Source: Prochlorococcus sp. AG-402-M23 (lineage in GTDB: Bacteria; Cyanobacteriota; Cyanobacteriia; PCC-6307; Cyanobiaceae). From it: DNA of 64,000 nucleotides. The stretch is taken from positions 1 through 64,000 of the forward strand of contig QCIR01000007.1 in NCBI GenBank assembly GCA_003216575.1. Reading direction: 5' to 3'. Position numbers and translations under genes: made by a program. The notes beneath the pieces were generated by a model that saw nothing but the letters and a program-made list of their open reading frames with translations, had not been told where the DNA came from and ran no database searches. Shown here piece after piece: positions 1 to 11,431 of this stretch (position 1 is the first letter of the stretch; each line of letters opens with the position of its first letter).

Positions 1-128
1 CAATGGAATATAAGCAAAAGATCCTTAGAGTAGTATTTCCAAAAAAAAAATTAAATCTCAACCTAGACTGAAAAAATGCACTCAAATCAAAAAATTATCT
101 CCACAATTTAATCAATAATATCCTTCCA

Positions 129-1235
129 TTGCCTTGGCCTTTTTGGCCAAAAGAAGGACGTTTAATTATAGGATTAATTTCCTTATGGAGTATATCAGGC
201 ATTTTTATCCTGGGATCAGCTAGTTGGTGGGTAGCGAATAGAGAGATGGGTGATGGTGCTTATTACATCAAAAGACAAATAATTTGGCTGGCAGCAAGTT
301 GGAGCATTTTCTACCTAGCCATAAATATCAATCTAAAAAGATGGCTTAGGCTCTCTGGGCCTTGCCTTTTGATAGGCATGGTACTTATTGCCGCAACTAG
401 CTTTTTTGGGAGCACAGTTAATGGGTCAACTCGATGGTTAATTATCGGACCATTACAGCTTCAACCTTCGGAATTAATCAAACCTTTTATCATTATCCAA
501 AGTGCAAAACTTTTTGGTCAGTGGGAAAGAATAAGTTTAGAAAAAAAACTTTTTTGGTTAACTATTTTTGCATCTATTATTTTATTAATTATAAAACAGC
601 CAAATTTAAGTACTGCTGCTTTAACAGGAATATTACTTTGGATGATCGCCTTATCCGCTGGGATTAAATTTCGCTATTTATTTAACACCGCTCTATTAGG
701 CTTAGTTATTGGTTCAATAAGTATACTTTCTAATGAATATCAAAAAATCCGCGTGATGTCATTTCTTAACCCATGGAAAGACCCACAAGGAAGTGGATAT
801 CAATTAGTTCAGAGTCTTTATGCTATTGGCTCGGGTGGTCTATTTGGAAAAGGTTATGGACTTTCAATACAAAAATTACAATATCTTCCAATACAAAGTA
901 CTGACTTTATTTTTGCTGTATTTGCTGAAGAATTTGGATTCTTTGGATCTATTTTACTTTTATCATTTCTCCTTGTAGTATCTTATTTAAGCCTTAAGAT
1001 ATCTTTAAACTGTAGAAATAATTACTCAAAACTAATCGCCATTGGATCAGGAACTATTCTTGTTGGGCAATCAATTATGCATATTGCAGTTTCATCAGGT
1101 GCAATGCCAACCACTGGTCTACCTTTGCCATTTATTAGTTATGGAGGGAACTCATTAATTTCAAGCTTATTAATAGCTGCTTTATTGGTAAGGTCATCTA
1201 TAGAGTCAACAGATTTATTAGCTAAAAATCACTAA
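129..1235 (+). CDS. ftsW: FtsW/RodA/SpoVE-family cell division protein
   Basis: Multi-TM ORF with SEDS motifs (STVNGSTRWLIIGPLQLQPSELIKP, SGGLFGKGYG, TDFIFAVFAEEFGFFG, PFISYGGNSLI). Confidence 0.93.
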   Translation: MPWPFWPKEGRLIIGLISLWSISGIFILGSASWWVANREMGDGAYYIKRQIIWLAASWSIFYLAININLKRWLRLSGPCLLIGMVLIAATSFFGSTVNGSTRWLIIGPLQLQPSELIKPFIIIQSAKLFGQWERISLEKKLFWLTIFASIILLIIKQPNLSTAALTGILLWMIALSAGIKFRYLFNTALLGLVIGSISILSNEYQKIRVMSFLNPWKDPQGSGYQLVQSLYAIGSGGLFGKGYGLSIQKLQYLPIQSTDFIFAVFAEEFGFFGSILLLSFLLVVSYLSLKISLNCRNNYSKLIAIGSGTILVGQSIMHIAVSSGAMPTTGLPLPFISYGGNSLISSLLIAALLVRSSIESTDLLAKNH

Positions 1236-1275
1236 AATAAAATTCTAATTAGATAATCTAAGGATAGAACTAAAT

Positions 1276-2016
1276 GTGGTAAATCTTTTTTTGAACATTT
1301 CTTCTATAAATTTAATCTTCTCTGATTTCACTCGCAATAGCGAGCAGTTAATTAATAATGGTCTAAGCAGCCCTACTCCCTTAACTGTTGTATTGATTTT
1401 CATAGGAGGTCTTATGACCAGCCTAGGGCCCTGCTCATTGTCACTTTTACCGATAACAATTGCTTATTTAGCTGGATTTAAAAACAATCAAAAACCTTTA
1501 CAAAGAACTATTAGCTTCTGCAGCGGAATAGTTATATCACTAGTAATTTTGGGAAGTCTAAGCGGTTTCCTAGGGAAGATTTACGGTCAATTGCCAAGCT
1601 TCTTTTCAATATTTATTAGTTTTTTAGCGATAGTTATGGGTCTAAATCTTCTTGGACTTTTTAAATTTCCACTCCCATCAGGACCAGACCCTGAAATCTG
1701 GAAGAATCAAGTTCCTCCTGCATTAGCGCCAGTTTCAGCAGGATTAGCTTTTGGATTAGCCTCCTCTCCTTGCACAACTCCTGTCATTGCTGTTCTTCTC
1801 GCTTGGGTTAGTAAACAAGGTAATCCTTTAAATGGCATCATTTTCCTTGGAAGCTTTGCAATTGGGCAAGTTGTTCCTTTATTAGTTGCAGGTACTTTTG
1901 CAGCAAGTATCCCAAAATTATTATCCTTACGACCTATCGGGAAATGGGTCCCACCTATAAGTGGAGTGATTTTATTAACGCTTGGTTTTATAAGCCTTCT
2001 CTCTATTTGGATATAA
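1276..2016 (+). CDS. ccdA: Cytochrome c biogenesis transmembrane protein CcdA
   Basis: TM protein with GPCSLSLLPITIAYLAG and SSPCTTPVIAVLL motifs; followed by ccsB. Confidence 0.9.
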   Translation: MVNLFLNISSINLIFSDFTRNSEQLINNGLSSPTPLTVVLIFIGGLMTSLGPCSLSLLPITIAYLAGFKNNQKPLQRTISFCSGIVISLVILGSLSGFLGKIYGQLPSFFSIFISFLAIVMGLNLLGLFKFPLPSGPDPEIWKNQVPPALAPVSAGLAFGLASSPCTTPVIAVLLAWVSKQGNPLNGIIFLGSFAIGQVVPLLVAGTFAASIPKLLSLRPIGKWVPPISGVILLTLGFISLLSIWI

Positions 2017-2021
2017 AAGAG

Positions 2022-3302
2022 ATGAAAAAGATTAGCCAGGTTTTAAATTGGCTTTCTAGTTTAAAAATAGCTATATTAATTTTCTTATTAATATCAATTT
2101 CTTGTGCAATTGGGACTGTCATTCCACAACAAGAATCAAATCAATTCTATTATGAAAATTTCAATAAAAATCCTTGGCTAGGGATAATTAATGGAAATAT
2201 ATTATTACTTCTTGAATTCAATCATGTCTATACAAGTTTTTGGTTTTTATTTTTACTTGCTTGGCTAGGTATAGCTCTTGCAGTTTGTAGTTTTAGAAGA
2301 CAATTACCCATACTTAAATCAGCATTAAATTGGATTGACTATAAATCACCTCGTCAAATAGCAAAATTATCTATTGCTCAAACAATACGAACTAATAATC
2401 CTACAAAAAGCATAGAAAAACTTAAACTTAGTTTAAAGAATAATGGTTGGAATATCAAAGAAACAGATGGAAGGATAGCTGCACGACAAGGAGTAATAGG
2501 GAGATTAGGACCTATCTTAATCCATCTAGGTATGATTCTCTTGATGATAGGGTCAACTTACGGATCTTTAAACGGGCAAAGTATAGAAAAGTTTCTTGCC
2601 CCTGGTAGATCAATAACTTTATTAGAAAAGAATAAAGAACAGGAATTAACTATTGAGCTAGAAAAGTTTCAAATTGAAAGAGACCCTCAAGGAAGAGCTG
2701 AACAGTATATATCGAACATAAAGATTATAGAACCAAATGGTAAAGTTGAAGAGAAGGAAATTAGTGTTAATTATCCATTAAGATATAAAGGATTAACATT
2801 ATACCAAGCTGACTGGTCATTAGCAGCAATAACTCTTCAGATTAATAATAGTCCAAAATTACAAATTCCAATAAACTCAATTCCTGAGCTTGGTAAACAA
2901 GTATGGGGGACAATAATACCTACAAATGATGACGGAACAGACCCAATATTACTAACAGTTAATAGTGAACTAGGTCCTGTAATTATTTATAATAATGATG
3001 GAGCAAAGCTAGTTACGTTAACCACTAGCAAGCAAGCAGAAGTAAAAGGTAAATTAATAAAAATAATAAATATAGTCCCAAGTAGTGGATTACTTTTAAA
3101 GCGTGACCCTGGTGTCCCTCTTGTATATAGTAGTTTTGCGATGATACTAATTGGTGGTTCCTTAAGTCTAATTTCCACTAAAAAAATATGGGCTTTCCAT
3201 GAAGAGAAAAAATCTCTTATTTATATAGGTGGATTAAGCAATAGGAATCTTTCTGGTCTCTCCAAAGAATTGCCTAAGCTTATTAGTTTACTAGAAAATT
3301 AA
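2022..3302 (+). CDS. ccsB: Cytochrome c biogenesis protein Ccs1/ResB
   Basis: ResB-like ORF; likely start ATG at 2022 just after ccdA (ORF track begins at 1944). Confidence 0.88.
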   Translation: MKKISQVLNWLSSLKIAILIFLLISISCAIGTVIPQQESNQFYYENFNKNPWLGIINGNILLLLEFNHVYTSFWFLFLLAWLGIALAVCSFRRQLPILKSALNWIDYKSPRQIAKLSIAQTIRTNNPTKSIEKLKLSLKNNGWNIKETDGRIAARQGVIGRLGPILIHLGMILLMIGSTYGSLNGQSIEKFLAPGRSITLLEKNKEQELTIELEKFQIERDPQGRAEQYISNIKIIEPNGKVEEKEISVNYPLRYKGLTLYQADWSLAAITLQINNSPKLQIPINSIPELGKQVWGTIIPTNDDGTDPILLTVNSELGPVIIYNNDGAKLVTLTTSKQAEVKGKLIKIINIVPSSGLLLKRDPGVPLVYSSFAMILIGGSLSLISTKKIWAFHEEKKSLIYIGGLSNRNLSGLSKELPKLISLLEN

Positions 3303-3713
3303 ATCTAAATTTTTCCTTTTGCCATGAGAAACTCTGATAATAGTATGAACATTTCCTCTAGGATTAAAATCAGCCTCTATTTGCATCCATATGGGATCAG
3401 AAACCTCTACAAAATCATCTAAAATTAAATTTGCAACTTCTTCATGAGATATTTTCTTATCTCGAAAGCTATTTAAATAAAGTTTAATTGCTTTTAATTC
3501 TATTACCTTTTTATTTGGTTGATAAATTATTCTTAAAGTTGCAAAATCTGGATAACCAGAAAAAGGACACTTACAGGTGAATTCAGGAAAATCTACTGAA
3601 ATTTCATAATCTCTGTTATTAGTGGGATTTGGGAAACAAATTAATTTGCCAGTCTCTATTTCTCTCTCTCCATACATGATTTCCTCTTGGTTTTCTTGTT
3701 CTCTCTTAAGCAC
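3291..3713 (-). CDS. queF: NADPH-dependent 7-cyano-7-deazaguanine (preQ0) reductase
   Basis: [31 protein letters not shown] and EADFNPRGN motifs of type I QueF. Confidence 0.92.
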   Translation of the reverse strand: MLKREQENQEEIMYGEREIETGKLICFPNPTNNRDYEISVDFPEFTCKCPFSGYPDFATLRIIYQPNKKVIELKAIKLYLNSFRDKKISHEEVANLILDDFVEVSDPIWMQIEADFNPRGNVHTIIRVSHGKRKNLDLIF

Positions 3714-3807
3714 ATTTTAAAAGCATGTAAATCTCACATTACATAAAAGTTTGCTTAAACGATTCAAACCAAACATAAATTTCCTTCATCAGATAATTAC
3801 TCAAAAC

Positions 3808-4116
3808 ATGTCAAAAAGCCATTGTGTATCATTGATCACAAACCTAATCATCGCTATCCCCCCTAATAGATATAACAACAGGTTTTATATGGACATCAGC
3901 CTTTCTGAAAAAAGAAATGGAACTCAAATAGAAGCAAGGAGTATACATGGCATTCTTTGGCTCCAGACTCATTTTGAATCCGATAATTGGGAATCAATAT
4001 GTAATGGACTAGTAATAATTCCAAGCAAAGATGCTCAATTTCTTAGTGAAGATGCAACAAAGGCAGGTCTAAATGTAAATTTCGTCAGATGTCTAAGTCA
4101 ATTAGACAAAATCTGA
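3808..4116 (+). CDS. Conserved hypothetical protein (start at internal MSKSHCV likely)
   Basis: Open frame 3751..4116; no family recognised. Confidence 0.55.
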   Translation: MSKSHCVSLITNLIIAIPPNRYNNRFYMDISLSEKRNGTQIEARSIHGILWLQTHFESDNWESICNGLVIIPSKDAQFLSEDATKAGLNVNFVRCLSQLDKI

Positions 4117-4150
4117 TCAAAAACTATATAAAATTTAAGAAGTTACCTAA

Positions 4151-4495
<345 letters not shown>

Positions 4496-4497
4496 AC

Positions 4498-5292
4498 TTA
4501 TGAAATATTGATAATTTTTTCGATTTCAAAATTCTCTGTAACTTCATCACCCATCCAAAGAAGATATTCTTGATTACCAGCGGGGCCCTTTAAAGGGGAC
4601 GCAATTAATCCTTTTGGAAACCATCCATATTTTTTAGATTCATTGATGACCCCCTGAATTGCCTCAGCATGCAGAAAATAGTCACGAACAACACCACCTT
4701 TTCCCACTTTGTCTTTCCCAACTTCAAATTGAGGTTTTACTAGTACTAGTAATTCAGAATGGGAGTCTTGAAGAAGAGCTTTAATACTAGGCAAAACAAT
4801 TTTAAGAGAAATAAAAGATAAATCTGCTACAGCAAAGTCTGGTATTGGGTCTCCATCATTAAATAATTTTTCAGGAGTTAAATATCTAATGTTAGTTCTT
4901 TCCATAAGAACAACTCTTGGATCATTTCTAATACTCCATGCCGTTTGGCCATAACCAACATCTACTCCATAAACCTTTGCTGCCCCTAGCTGCAAAAGAC
5001 AGTCTGTAAAACCACCAGTTGAAATCCCTGCATCTAAGCAAATTCGATTCTCAATATTTAAAGGGAATTGATTAAACGCTTCAGCCAACTTTTCACCTCC
5101 GCGAGACACATACCTCAAAGGCTGCATAACTTCTATATCAAGATCTTTTACAACTTCTTGTCCTGGCTTATCAAGGATTTGTCCATTAATTGTCTTAACT
5201 TTGCCAGCTCTAATAAGCTTCTGCGCTTCTTGACGAGATTTAACTAACCCTTTAGTTAGCAAGTGAAGATCTAATCGCGATTTTTTAGTCAT
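4498..5292 (-). CDS. tlyA: TlyA-family 16S/23S rRNA methyltransferase (hemolysin-like)
   Basis: S4 domain (RLDLHLLTKGLVKSRQEAQKLIRAGKV) plus FtsJ-like GISTGGFTDCLLQLGA; likely start MTKKSRLDL at 5292. Confidence 0.87.
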   Translation of the reverse strand: MTKKSRLDLHLLTKGLVKSRQEAQKLIRAGKVKTINGQILDKPGQEVVKDLDIEVMQPLRYVSRGGEKLAEAFNQFPLNIENRICLDAGISTGGFTDCLLQLGAAKVYGVDVGYGQTAWSIRNDPRVVLMERTNIRYLTPEKLFNDGDPIPDFAVADLSFISLKIVLPSIKALLQDSHSELLVLVKPQFEVGKDKVGKGGVVRDYFLHAEAIQGVINESKKYGWFPKGLIASPLKGPAGNQEYLLWMGDEVTENFEIEKIINIS

Positions 5293-5387
5293 TTGTTTAC
5301 AAAAACAAACAGGAAACGGAACAAAAACCGCAGAACTGGGCCTAATCCTCTTTTTCAATAGAGAATCTAATCAATTGACCAAAGGTT

Positions 5388-5648
5388 TTGTCTAAAAAGC
5401 TCAGCCATCCAAGCAATGAAAATGAGCTATCTAGCCATGGTCGTTTTCATCTAACCCCAAAGAAGCAAACTGGAGAAGTGCTTGAACTTCTTCCTCCAGG
5501 AAGTTTTGCAAAATTTACCAATCAACCAAATGATTTGCCTCCTTTTCAAGTGATTGATTGCAAAGGAGGCAAATGCAGAGTCAGACAGCAGGCCTGGGGA
5601 AGATATGTTCATTGGGAAGTTGAACATAATAGACTCAAGTCAGCTTGA
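5388..5648 (+). CDS. Conserved cyanobacterial hypothetical protein
   Basis: 86-aa ORF directly upstream of purB; probable TTG start. Confidence 0.6.
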   Translation: MSKKLSHPSNENELSSHGRFHLTPKKQTGEVLELLPPGSFAKFTNQPNDLPPFQVIDCKGGKCRVRQQAWGRYVHWEVEHNRLKSA

Positions 5649-5691
5649 CCTTGACGAACTAAATTAAACTAACCTTTAACTTTGTAGCACT

Positions 5692-6987
5692 TTGATTGAG
5701 CGTTACACAAACCCAGAGATGGGAAATATTTGGTCCGAACAAGCCAAATACCAAACTTGGCTAGATGTTGAGATGGCAGCATGTGAGGCTAATTACAAAT
5801 TGGGGAAAATCCCAATTAGTGCAATGAAAACAATTCGAGAAAAGGCAAATTTCAACTCAGAACGCATACTCGAAATAGAAGTTGAAGTACGACATGATGT
5901 AATTGCTTTCCTAACAAATGTAAATGAATATGTTGGGGATGCTGGTCGTTACATTCATGTTGGCATGACAAGTAGCGATGTCCTAGATACAGCTCTTGCA
6001 CTTCAATTAAAGTCATCAGTAAAACTTTTAAGAAAAGAGCTTCTATTACTTGAAGAAGCTATTAGAGATTTAGCTAGAAAAAACAAGGAAACTGTAATGA
6101 TTGGACGTTCGCATGCAATACATGGAGAACCTATTACTTTTGGATTTAAGCTCGCTGGATGGCTAGCTGAAACCCTCAGGAACAAAGACAGACTAAGTAA
6201 TTTAGAAAGAGATATTTCCGTTGGGCAAATAAGTGGAGCCATGGGGACTTATGCGAATACAGATCCAGAAATAGAGAAAATCACTTGTGAGCTATTGGGT
6301 CTTCAAGCTGATACAGCCAGTACTCAGGTCATCTCCAGAGATAGACATGCTAATTATGTACAAATTCTTGCTTTAATTGGATCTTCATTGGATCGTTTTT
6401 CTACAGAAATTAGAAATCTTCAAAGAACAGACGTCCTTGAAGTAGAGGAAAACTTTGCCAAAGGCCAAAAAGGTAGCTCTGCAATGCCTCATAAAAGAAA
6501 TCCCATACGAAGTGAGAGAGTGAGTGGTCTGTCTAGAGTATTAAGAAGTTATGTAGTTGCAGCTCTTGAGAATGTCGCTCTATGGCATGAGAGAGATATT
6601 AGTCACAGCTCCAATGAAAGATTAATGCTTCCAGACACTTCCATTACTCTTCATTTTATGATCACAGAAATGACATCAATAATTAAAGGTCTAGGAATTT
6701 ATCCTAAAAATATGCTTAATAATTTGAATATTTATGGAGGAGTTGTTTTTAGTCAAAGAGTTCTTTTATCTTTAATTGAGAATGGAATGAGTAGGGAAGA
6801 TTCTTATCGATTAGTTCAAAAAAATGCTCATTCCGCCTGGAATCATCCCGAAGGAAATTTCAAGAAGAACCTTGAGAATGATCCAGAAATAATGAATATT
6901 CTCTCACCAGAAAAACTTTCTGACTGTTTTTCAACTGAATTACACCAATCGAATTTGAAGGTTATTTGGGATAGACTTGGTATATAA
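5692..6987 (+). CDS. purB: Adenylosuccinate lyase
   Basis: MIERYTNPEMGNIWSEQAKYQTWLDVE; GSSAMPHKRNPIRSE signature. Confidence 0.97.
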   Translation: MIERYTNPEMGNIWSEQAKYQTWLDVEMAACEANYKLGKIPISAMKTIREKANFNSERILEIEVEVRHDVIAFLTNVNEYVGDAGRYIHVGMTSSDVLDTALALQLKSSVKLLRKELLLLEEAIRDLARKNKETVMIGRSHAIHGEPITFGFKLAGWLAETLRNKDRLSNLERDISVGQISGAMGTYANTDPEIEKITCELLGLQADTASTQVISRDRHANYVQILALIGSSLDRFSTEIRNLQRTDVLEVEENFAKGQKGSSAMPHKRNPIRSERVSGLSRVLRSYVVAALENVALWHERDISHSSNERLMLPDTSITLHFMITEMTSIIKGLGIYPKNMLNNLNIYGGVVFSQRVLLSLIENGMSREDSYRLVQKNAHSAWNHPEGNFKKNLENDPEIMNILSPEKLSDCFSTELHQSNLKVIWDRLGI

Positions 6988-7112
6988 CTAGAGAAGATAA
7001 ATCAATTAATATTAGTTAGTAGAATATCTAAATGGTATAGCAATAGATTTAACTAAATTCCATAGCTATTATCATGAGCCCTAGGGAACTTTAAATTTTC
7101 AAACCAAGATCA

Positions 7113-8507
7113 ATGTCCAATATGAAAAGGCTTGAGAAAGATAGTCTAGGTTCAATTTCTGTTCCAGAAGATGCTTTATGGGGAGCCCAAACTCAACGAT
7201 CAATATTAAATTTCGCTATTGGTGATGAGGTCGTACCTCTTGAGATTATTTATGCCATTGCCCAAATAAAAGCCTCTGCAGCCAGAGTAAACTATCATTT
7301 AGGTCTAATAGATAAAGATATCGCGCAATTTATAACCGAAGCAAGTTCAGAAATTATTGCAGGTAAACATAATGATCAATTTCCTTTGAAAGTATGGCAA
7401 ACAGGTAGTGGAACCCAAACAAATATGAATGTAAATGAGGTAATCAGCAATATAGCTTCCAAGCGTTTGAATAATCCTTTAGGTAGTTTTGATCCACTAC
7501 ATCCCAATGATCATGTCAATCGCTCTCAATCTACTAATGACGTTTTCCCAGCAGCTATACAGATAGCCACAATACTTAATTTGAAAAAGACCTTAATACC
7601 CGAATTAAAAAAGCTCATTGATTTGTTTCATCAAAAAAGTCATGAATGGAAGGATCTTATAAAAATTGGACGTACTCATCTTCAAGATGCAGTACCGCTT
7701 ACTCTTGGGCAAGAAGTCTCTGCCTGGTCAAGTCAGTTAGAGACTGCATTAAAACGGATTGAAATCAACCTAGAAGAACTTTATTTACTTCCACTGGGAG
7801 GAACCGCTATTGGAACAGGAATAAATGCTCCAGAGAATTTCGACAACCTCATTGCTCTTGATATCTCTAGAAACACAAATTTACCCTTTGAAACAGCTGC
7901 TAATAAATTTGCCATCATGGCTAGTCATGATGGTCTTGTAAATATAATGTCCCAACTAAAATTATTAGCCGTAACTTTTCTCAAAATTGTTAATGATCTT
8001 CGACTTTTATCCTGTGGACCAAGAGCTGGATTATCAGAGCTACAGCTACCAGCCAATGAGCCAGGCAGCTCAATAATGCCAGGGAAAATCAATCCTACTC
8101 AATGCGAAGCTATGGCTATGGTATGTACACAAATAATTGGTATGGATACCTCAGTATCCATAGCAGGAAGTGGTGGACATCTACAAATGAATGTTTATAA
8201 GCCACTTATTGGATACAACATTTTAAAAAGTATTAATCTTATTCAAAATGCATGTAAAAGTTGCAGAGAGAATATGATTGAAGGTATTCAACCCAATAAA
8301 GCAAACATCAAACAATATCTAGATAATTCTTTGATGTTGGTCACTGCATTAGCTCCATCAATCGGATACGAAAAAGCAAGTAAAATTGCCCAATTAGCAC
8401 ATGAAAAGAATCTCAGTCTAAAAGAAGCATCAAGTCAACTAAACTATATCGAACCAGAAGAATTTGATAATCTCATTAATCCAAAATTTATGGTTGGGAC
8501 TAATTGA
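7113..8507 (+). CDS. fumC: Fumarate hydratase class II
   Basis: DSLGSISVPEDALWGAQTQRS; GSSIMPGKINPTQCEA signature. Confidence 0.97.
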   Translation: MSNMKRLEKDSLGSISVPEDALWGAQTQRSILNFAIGDEVVPLEIIYAIAQIKASAARVNYHLGLIDKDIAQFITEASSEIIAGKHNDQFPLKVWQTGSGTQTNMNVNEVISNIASKRLNNPLGSFDPLHPNDHVNRSQSTNDVFPAAIQIATILNLKKTLIPELKKLIDLFHQKSHEWKDLIKIGRTHLQDAVPLTLGQEVSAWSSQLETALKRIEINLEELYLLPLGGTAIGTGINAPENFDNLIALDISRNTNLPFETAANKFAIMASHDGLVNIMSQLKLLAVTFLKIVNDLRLLSCGPRAGLSELQLPANEPGSSIMPGKINPTQCEAMAMVCTQIIGMDTSVSIAGSGGHLQMNVYKPLIGYNILKSINLIQNACKSCRENMIEGIQPNKANIKQYLDNSLMLVTALAPSIGYEKASKIAQLAHEKNLSLKEASSQLNYIEPEEFDNLINPKFMVGTN

Positions 8508-8525
8508 AAAAATAAATTTTTAATC

Positions 8526-11303
8526 TCAATTAGTTCTTTCAGTTGCCGGATTAATCACCTCATGATTGTTTTCTTTTGTTTGCTTAATATCTTGAGCCTC
8601 ACAAACTGGAAATCTATCCATTAGTTTTACCGCTGCTTTAGCATTATTCCTAAGTTGCCTACTCACAGCCTCGCAATAGGGAATCTGTGAAAGCAAATCA
8701 TTTGTTCTTCTTAGAATTCTTACAACATCTCCCTCATCTAGAGAAGTATTTGAAATTAAATCCGTCCAAGTACTTCCTCTTGTCCAGGCCTCTACTAAAC
8801 CCATTAATTCTGAACTCCATAGGATTGGGACTTCTATACCGAATCGTTCTTGAACTCTAAATAATTCTCTGCGTATGTTTGATAAATCATTAAAGGCTTC
8901 GTCTGCAACTGCACTTGGAATAAATCCAGTCCATAAATCAGGGCGATTAACTTCCGTCACAATTGACTGAATCACTCCAGCTAATTCTGTCGGAGTAAGT
9001 TCATCAAGATGTCCACTCATCAAAACCAAACCTAACCACAATTCATTTTCACCTCTTAAGGATCCAATACCTCTGCCAATCTCAGTGGGGGTTAAATCAT
9101 CCAAGCATCCGAAGTGGTCTAGTATTTTAATCAGTGATAAAAAAGTTTCCCAGTGACGATTAGACCTGTCATAAAGGTTCTCCTCACGTTCACGAATTTC
9201 AATATCTAGTTCATTCATTTTACGTCTATGCTTCTTTAATTTTTTCTTATCTCCCCATCGATGAGCTGGCTGAAGTAATAATTCATCATCTAGCGATTTA
9301 ACTAATTGAGCTTGAGACAAAACTTCACTGGCAAGATCATATTGAGCAGTTCTCATATTATTTTTCCTAGCTAAATTTGAAATTATTAAGGCTATTTCAT
9401 TACTTATCGTATCCCCATGATGTATTTCACCCAGTCTACTAATTTCAGGAGGGGTAATATTTGCTACGTCTAGGCATGCCAGGTCAGCATAAAGACTAAC
9501 CACCTCCTTACAAGAAATAAGTATCCAAATATTTTCATCTGTTAAGCATAATAATTGAGATAATCTATCTACTTTTTGTATTTTTTCAACAATTACAGCA
9601 GGTATAACTTTGCCTTTTAGCTGTGAAGTTTTTAGGCTGATGAGGGTTCCATTATTTGCAAATTCTAAGGCTAAGATCAATTCATTAGATAAAGTTTCAG
9701 CAGATTGTTTTTGAAGGATTTTTAATAGTCGTCTCTCTTCCCTTAAATGACTTTTTATTTTTTCATATCTTTCAAAATCTGACCATGGTATATCTTCTGA
9801 AAAGGTTTTATATTGATTAAACTCCTCTTTTAGTCTAGACAGGTCTTCTTCCTCTTCAACCAAATCTAAACTAGCGATAAATCTACTAAAGCTCCTTTCA
9901 ATCAATTCTTTTGATTTATCTAAGTCATAACGCTGTAATAAATTCAGAACCATCCCATAGCTAGGCGTGAATTGGCTAATCAGTGGGTCCGCTGGGCTGG
10001 TTGCCAATTGACCAGCTTCTCGAACTCCTTCAAATCGAGTTTGGACAGTAACTACATAACCTCTAGAATCAAGACCTCTTCTTCCTGCTCTACCAGCCAT
10101 TTGCAAAAATTCACTCCCCATTAATTGACGATGTCCATTATCTGATCTCTTCGACAAAGTAGATATAATAGTACTTCTTGCCGGCATGTTGATTCCTGCA
10201 GCTAATGTTTCAGTTGCAAAAACGACCTTTATCAATCCCTCTTGAAATAATTCCTCAATCAATTCCTTCCACGCAGGAAGAACCCCTGCATGATGAGAGG
10301 CGATTCCATTAAATAAAGCTCTAATATGTAGATCATCTCTGAGCCCTTCTGAATTCAATATGGAATATTTTTCAAATCGATCTTGAATTAAATTTCTTTC
10401 TTCTTGATTAACCAAGCAAATACTAGCAATTGTTTTCACAGCCTTGTCACAACCACGACGACTAAATATGAAATAAATAGCAGGCAACATATTTCTTTCA
10501 GCCAACTTCGATATCACAAAGCCCAATGAAGGGGATTCGGGTTGACTAGGCTTGGATAACCGTCCTCTCTTCTTGTGTGATTTTGTTGGACGCCAAATCT
10601 TACAGTTTGGATGCAATCCAGTTCCTTTATCATTGAGTAATGGATGAAGTCCTTTAGCACTACAAAAATTGAATTCAAGGGGAACTGGCCTTAAATCACT
10701 AGATATTAGATCTGTCGGTCCATGCACTTGCTCAATCCAATCAGTTAATTGACCAGCATTGGCAACTGTTGCTGATAAAGCAACGAACTGAACGGATTTA
10801 GGACAATGAATAATTGATTCTTCCCACACCGTCCCTCTATGAGCATCATTCATGTAATGACATTCATCAAGGACAACAGTTTCTATATCAAGTAGAGGGT
10901 CATCATTTCTATCTGCTGCTGCATAAAGCATATTTCTAAAAATTTCAGTAGTCATAACAAGAATCGAAGCCTCTCTATTCAGGCTTAAATCACCTGTTAA
11001 AAGGCCCACATTGCTTGAACCAAATTGATGCCTAAAGTCTCTTAACTTTTGATTAGATAAAGCTTTTAAAGGCGTTGTATAAAATACCTTGTTGCCATGA
11101 GAAATCGCTCTATAAATAGCATACTCTCCTATCAATGTTTTTCCTGATCCTGTAGGGGCGCTGACAACCACAGAATGACCTTGATTGAGTGAATCAATTG
11201 CTTTAAGTTGAAACTCATCCAATGCAAAAGGAAAAATTTGCTTTGGATTTAAATTGTTTTGGAGGATTTCGTTCCCAGACGTATCTCTTTCTAATGAAGT
11301 CAT
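8526..11303 (-). CDS. Ski2/Mtr4-like DEAD/DEAH-box RNA helicase with DSHCT-type C-terminus
   Basis: APTGSGKTLIGEYA, DECHYMNDAHRGTVWEE, ALSATVAN, QMAGRAGRRGLDSRG motifs. Confidence 0.9.
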   Translation of the reverse strand: MTSLERDTSGNEILQNNLNPKQIFPFALDEFQLKAIDSLNQGHSVVVSAPTGSGKTLIGEYAIYRAISHGNKVFYTTPLKALSNQKLRDFRHQFGSSNVGLLTGDLSLNREASILVMTTEIFRNMLYAAADRNDDPLLDIETVVLDECHYMNDAHRGTVWEESIIHCPKSVQFVALSATVANAGQLTDWIEQVHGPTDLISSDLRPVPLEFNFCSAKGLHPLLNDKGTGLHPNCKIWRPTKSHKKRGRLSKPSQPESPSLGFVISKLAERNMLPAIYFIFSRRGCDKAVKTIASICLVNQEERNLIQDRFEKYSILNSEGLRDDLHIRALFNGIASHHAGVLPAWKELIEELFQEGLIKVVFATETLAAGINMPARSTIISTLSKRSDNGHRQLMGSEFLQMAGRAGRRGLDSRGYVVTVQTRFEGVREAGQLATSPADPLISQFTPSYGMVLNLLQRYDLDKSKELIERSFSRFIASLDLVEEEEDLSRLKEEFNQYKTFSEDIPWSDFERYEKIKSHLREERRLLKILQKQSAETLSNELILALEFANNGTLISLKTSQLKGKVIPAVIVEKIQKVDRLSQLLCLTDENIWILISCKEVVSLYADLACLDVANITPPEISRLGEIHHGDTISNEIALIISNLARKNNMRTAQYDLASEVLSQAQLVKSLDDELLLQPAHRWGDKKKLKKHRRKMNELDIEIREREENLYDRSNRHWETFLSLIKILDHFGCLDDLTPTEIGRGIGSLRGENELWLGLVLMSGHLDELTPTELAGVIQSIVTEVNRPDLWTGFIPSAVADEAFNDLSNIRRELFRVQERFGIEVPILWSSELMGLVEAWTRGSTWTDLISNTSLDEGDVVRILRRTNDLLSQIPYCEAVSRQLRNNAKAAVKLMDRFPVCEAQDIKQTKENNHEVINPATERTN

Positions 11304-11431
11304 TACTAAATCCTAGGGGAATATTCTATGACCACATGATTTTTGACGTGGATACATAATAAAATCAAGAAACTAAAGAAAAAATGTTAAGCCAGCAGTC
11401 AAATCTTTAACCACAGAACACAAAAACCAAT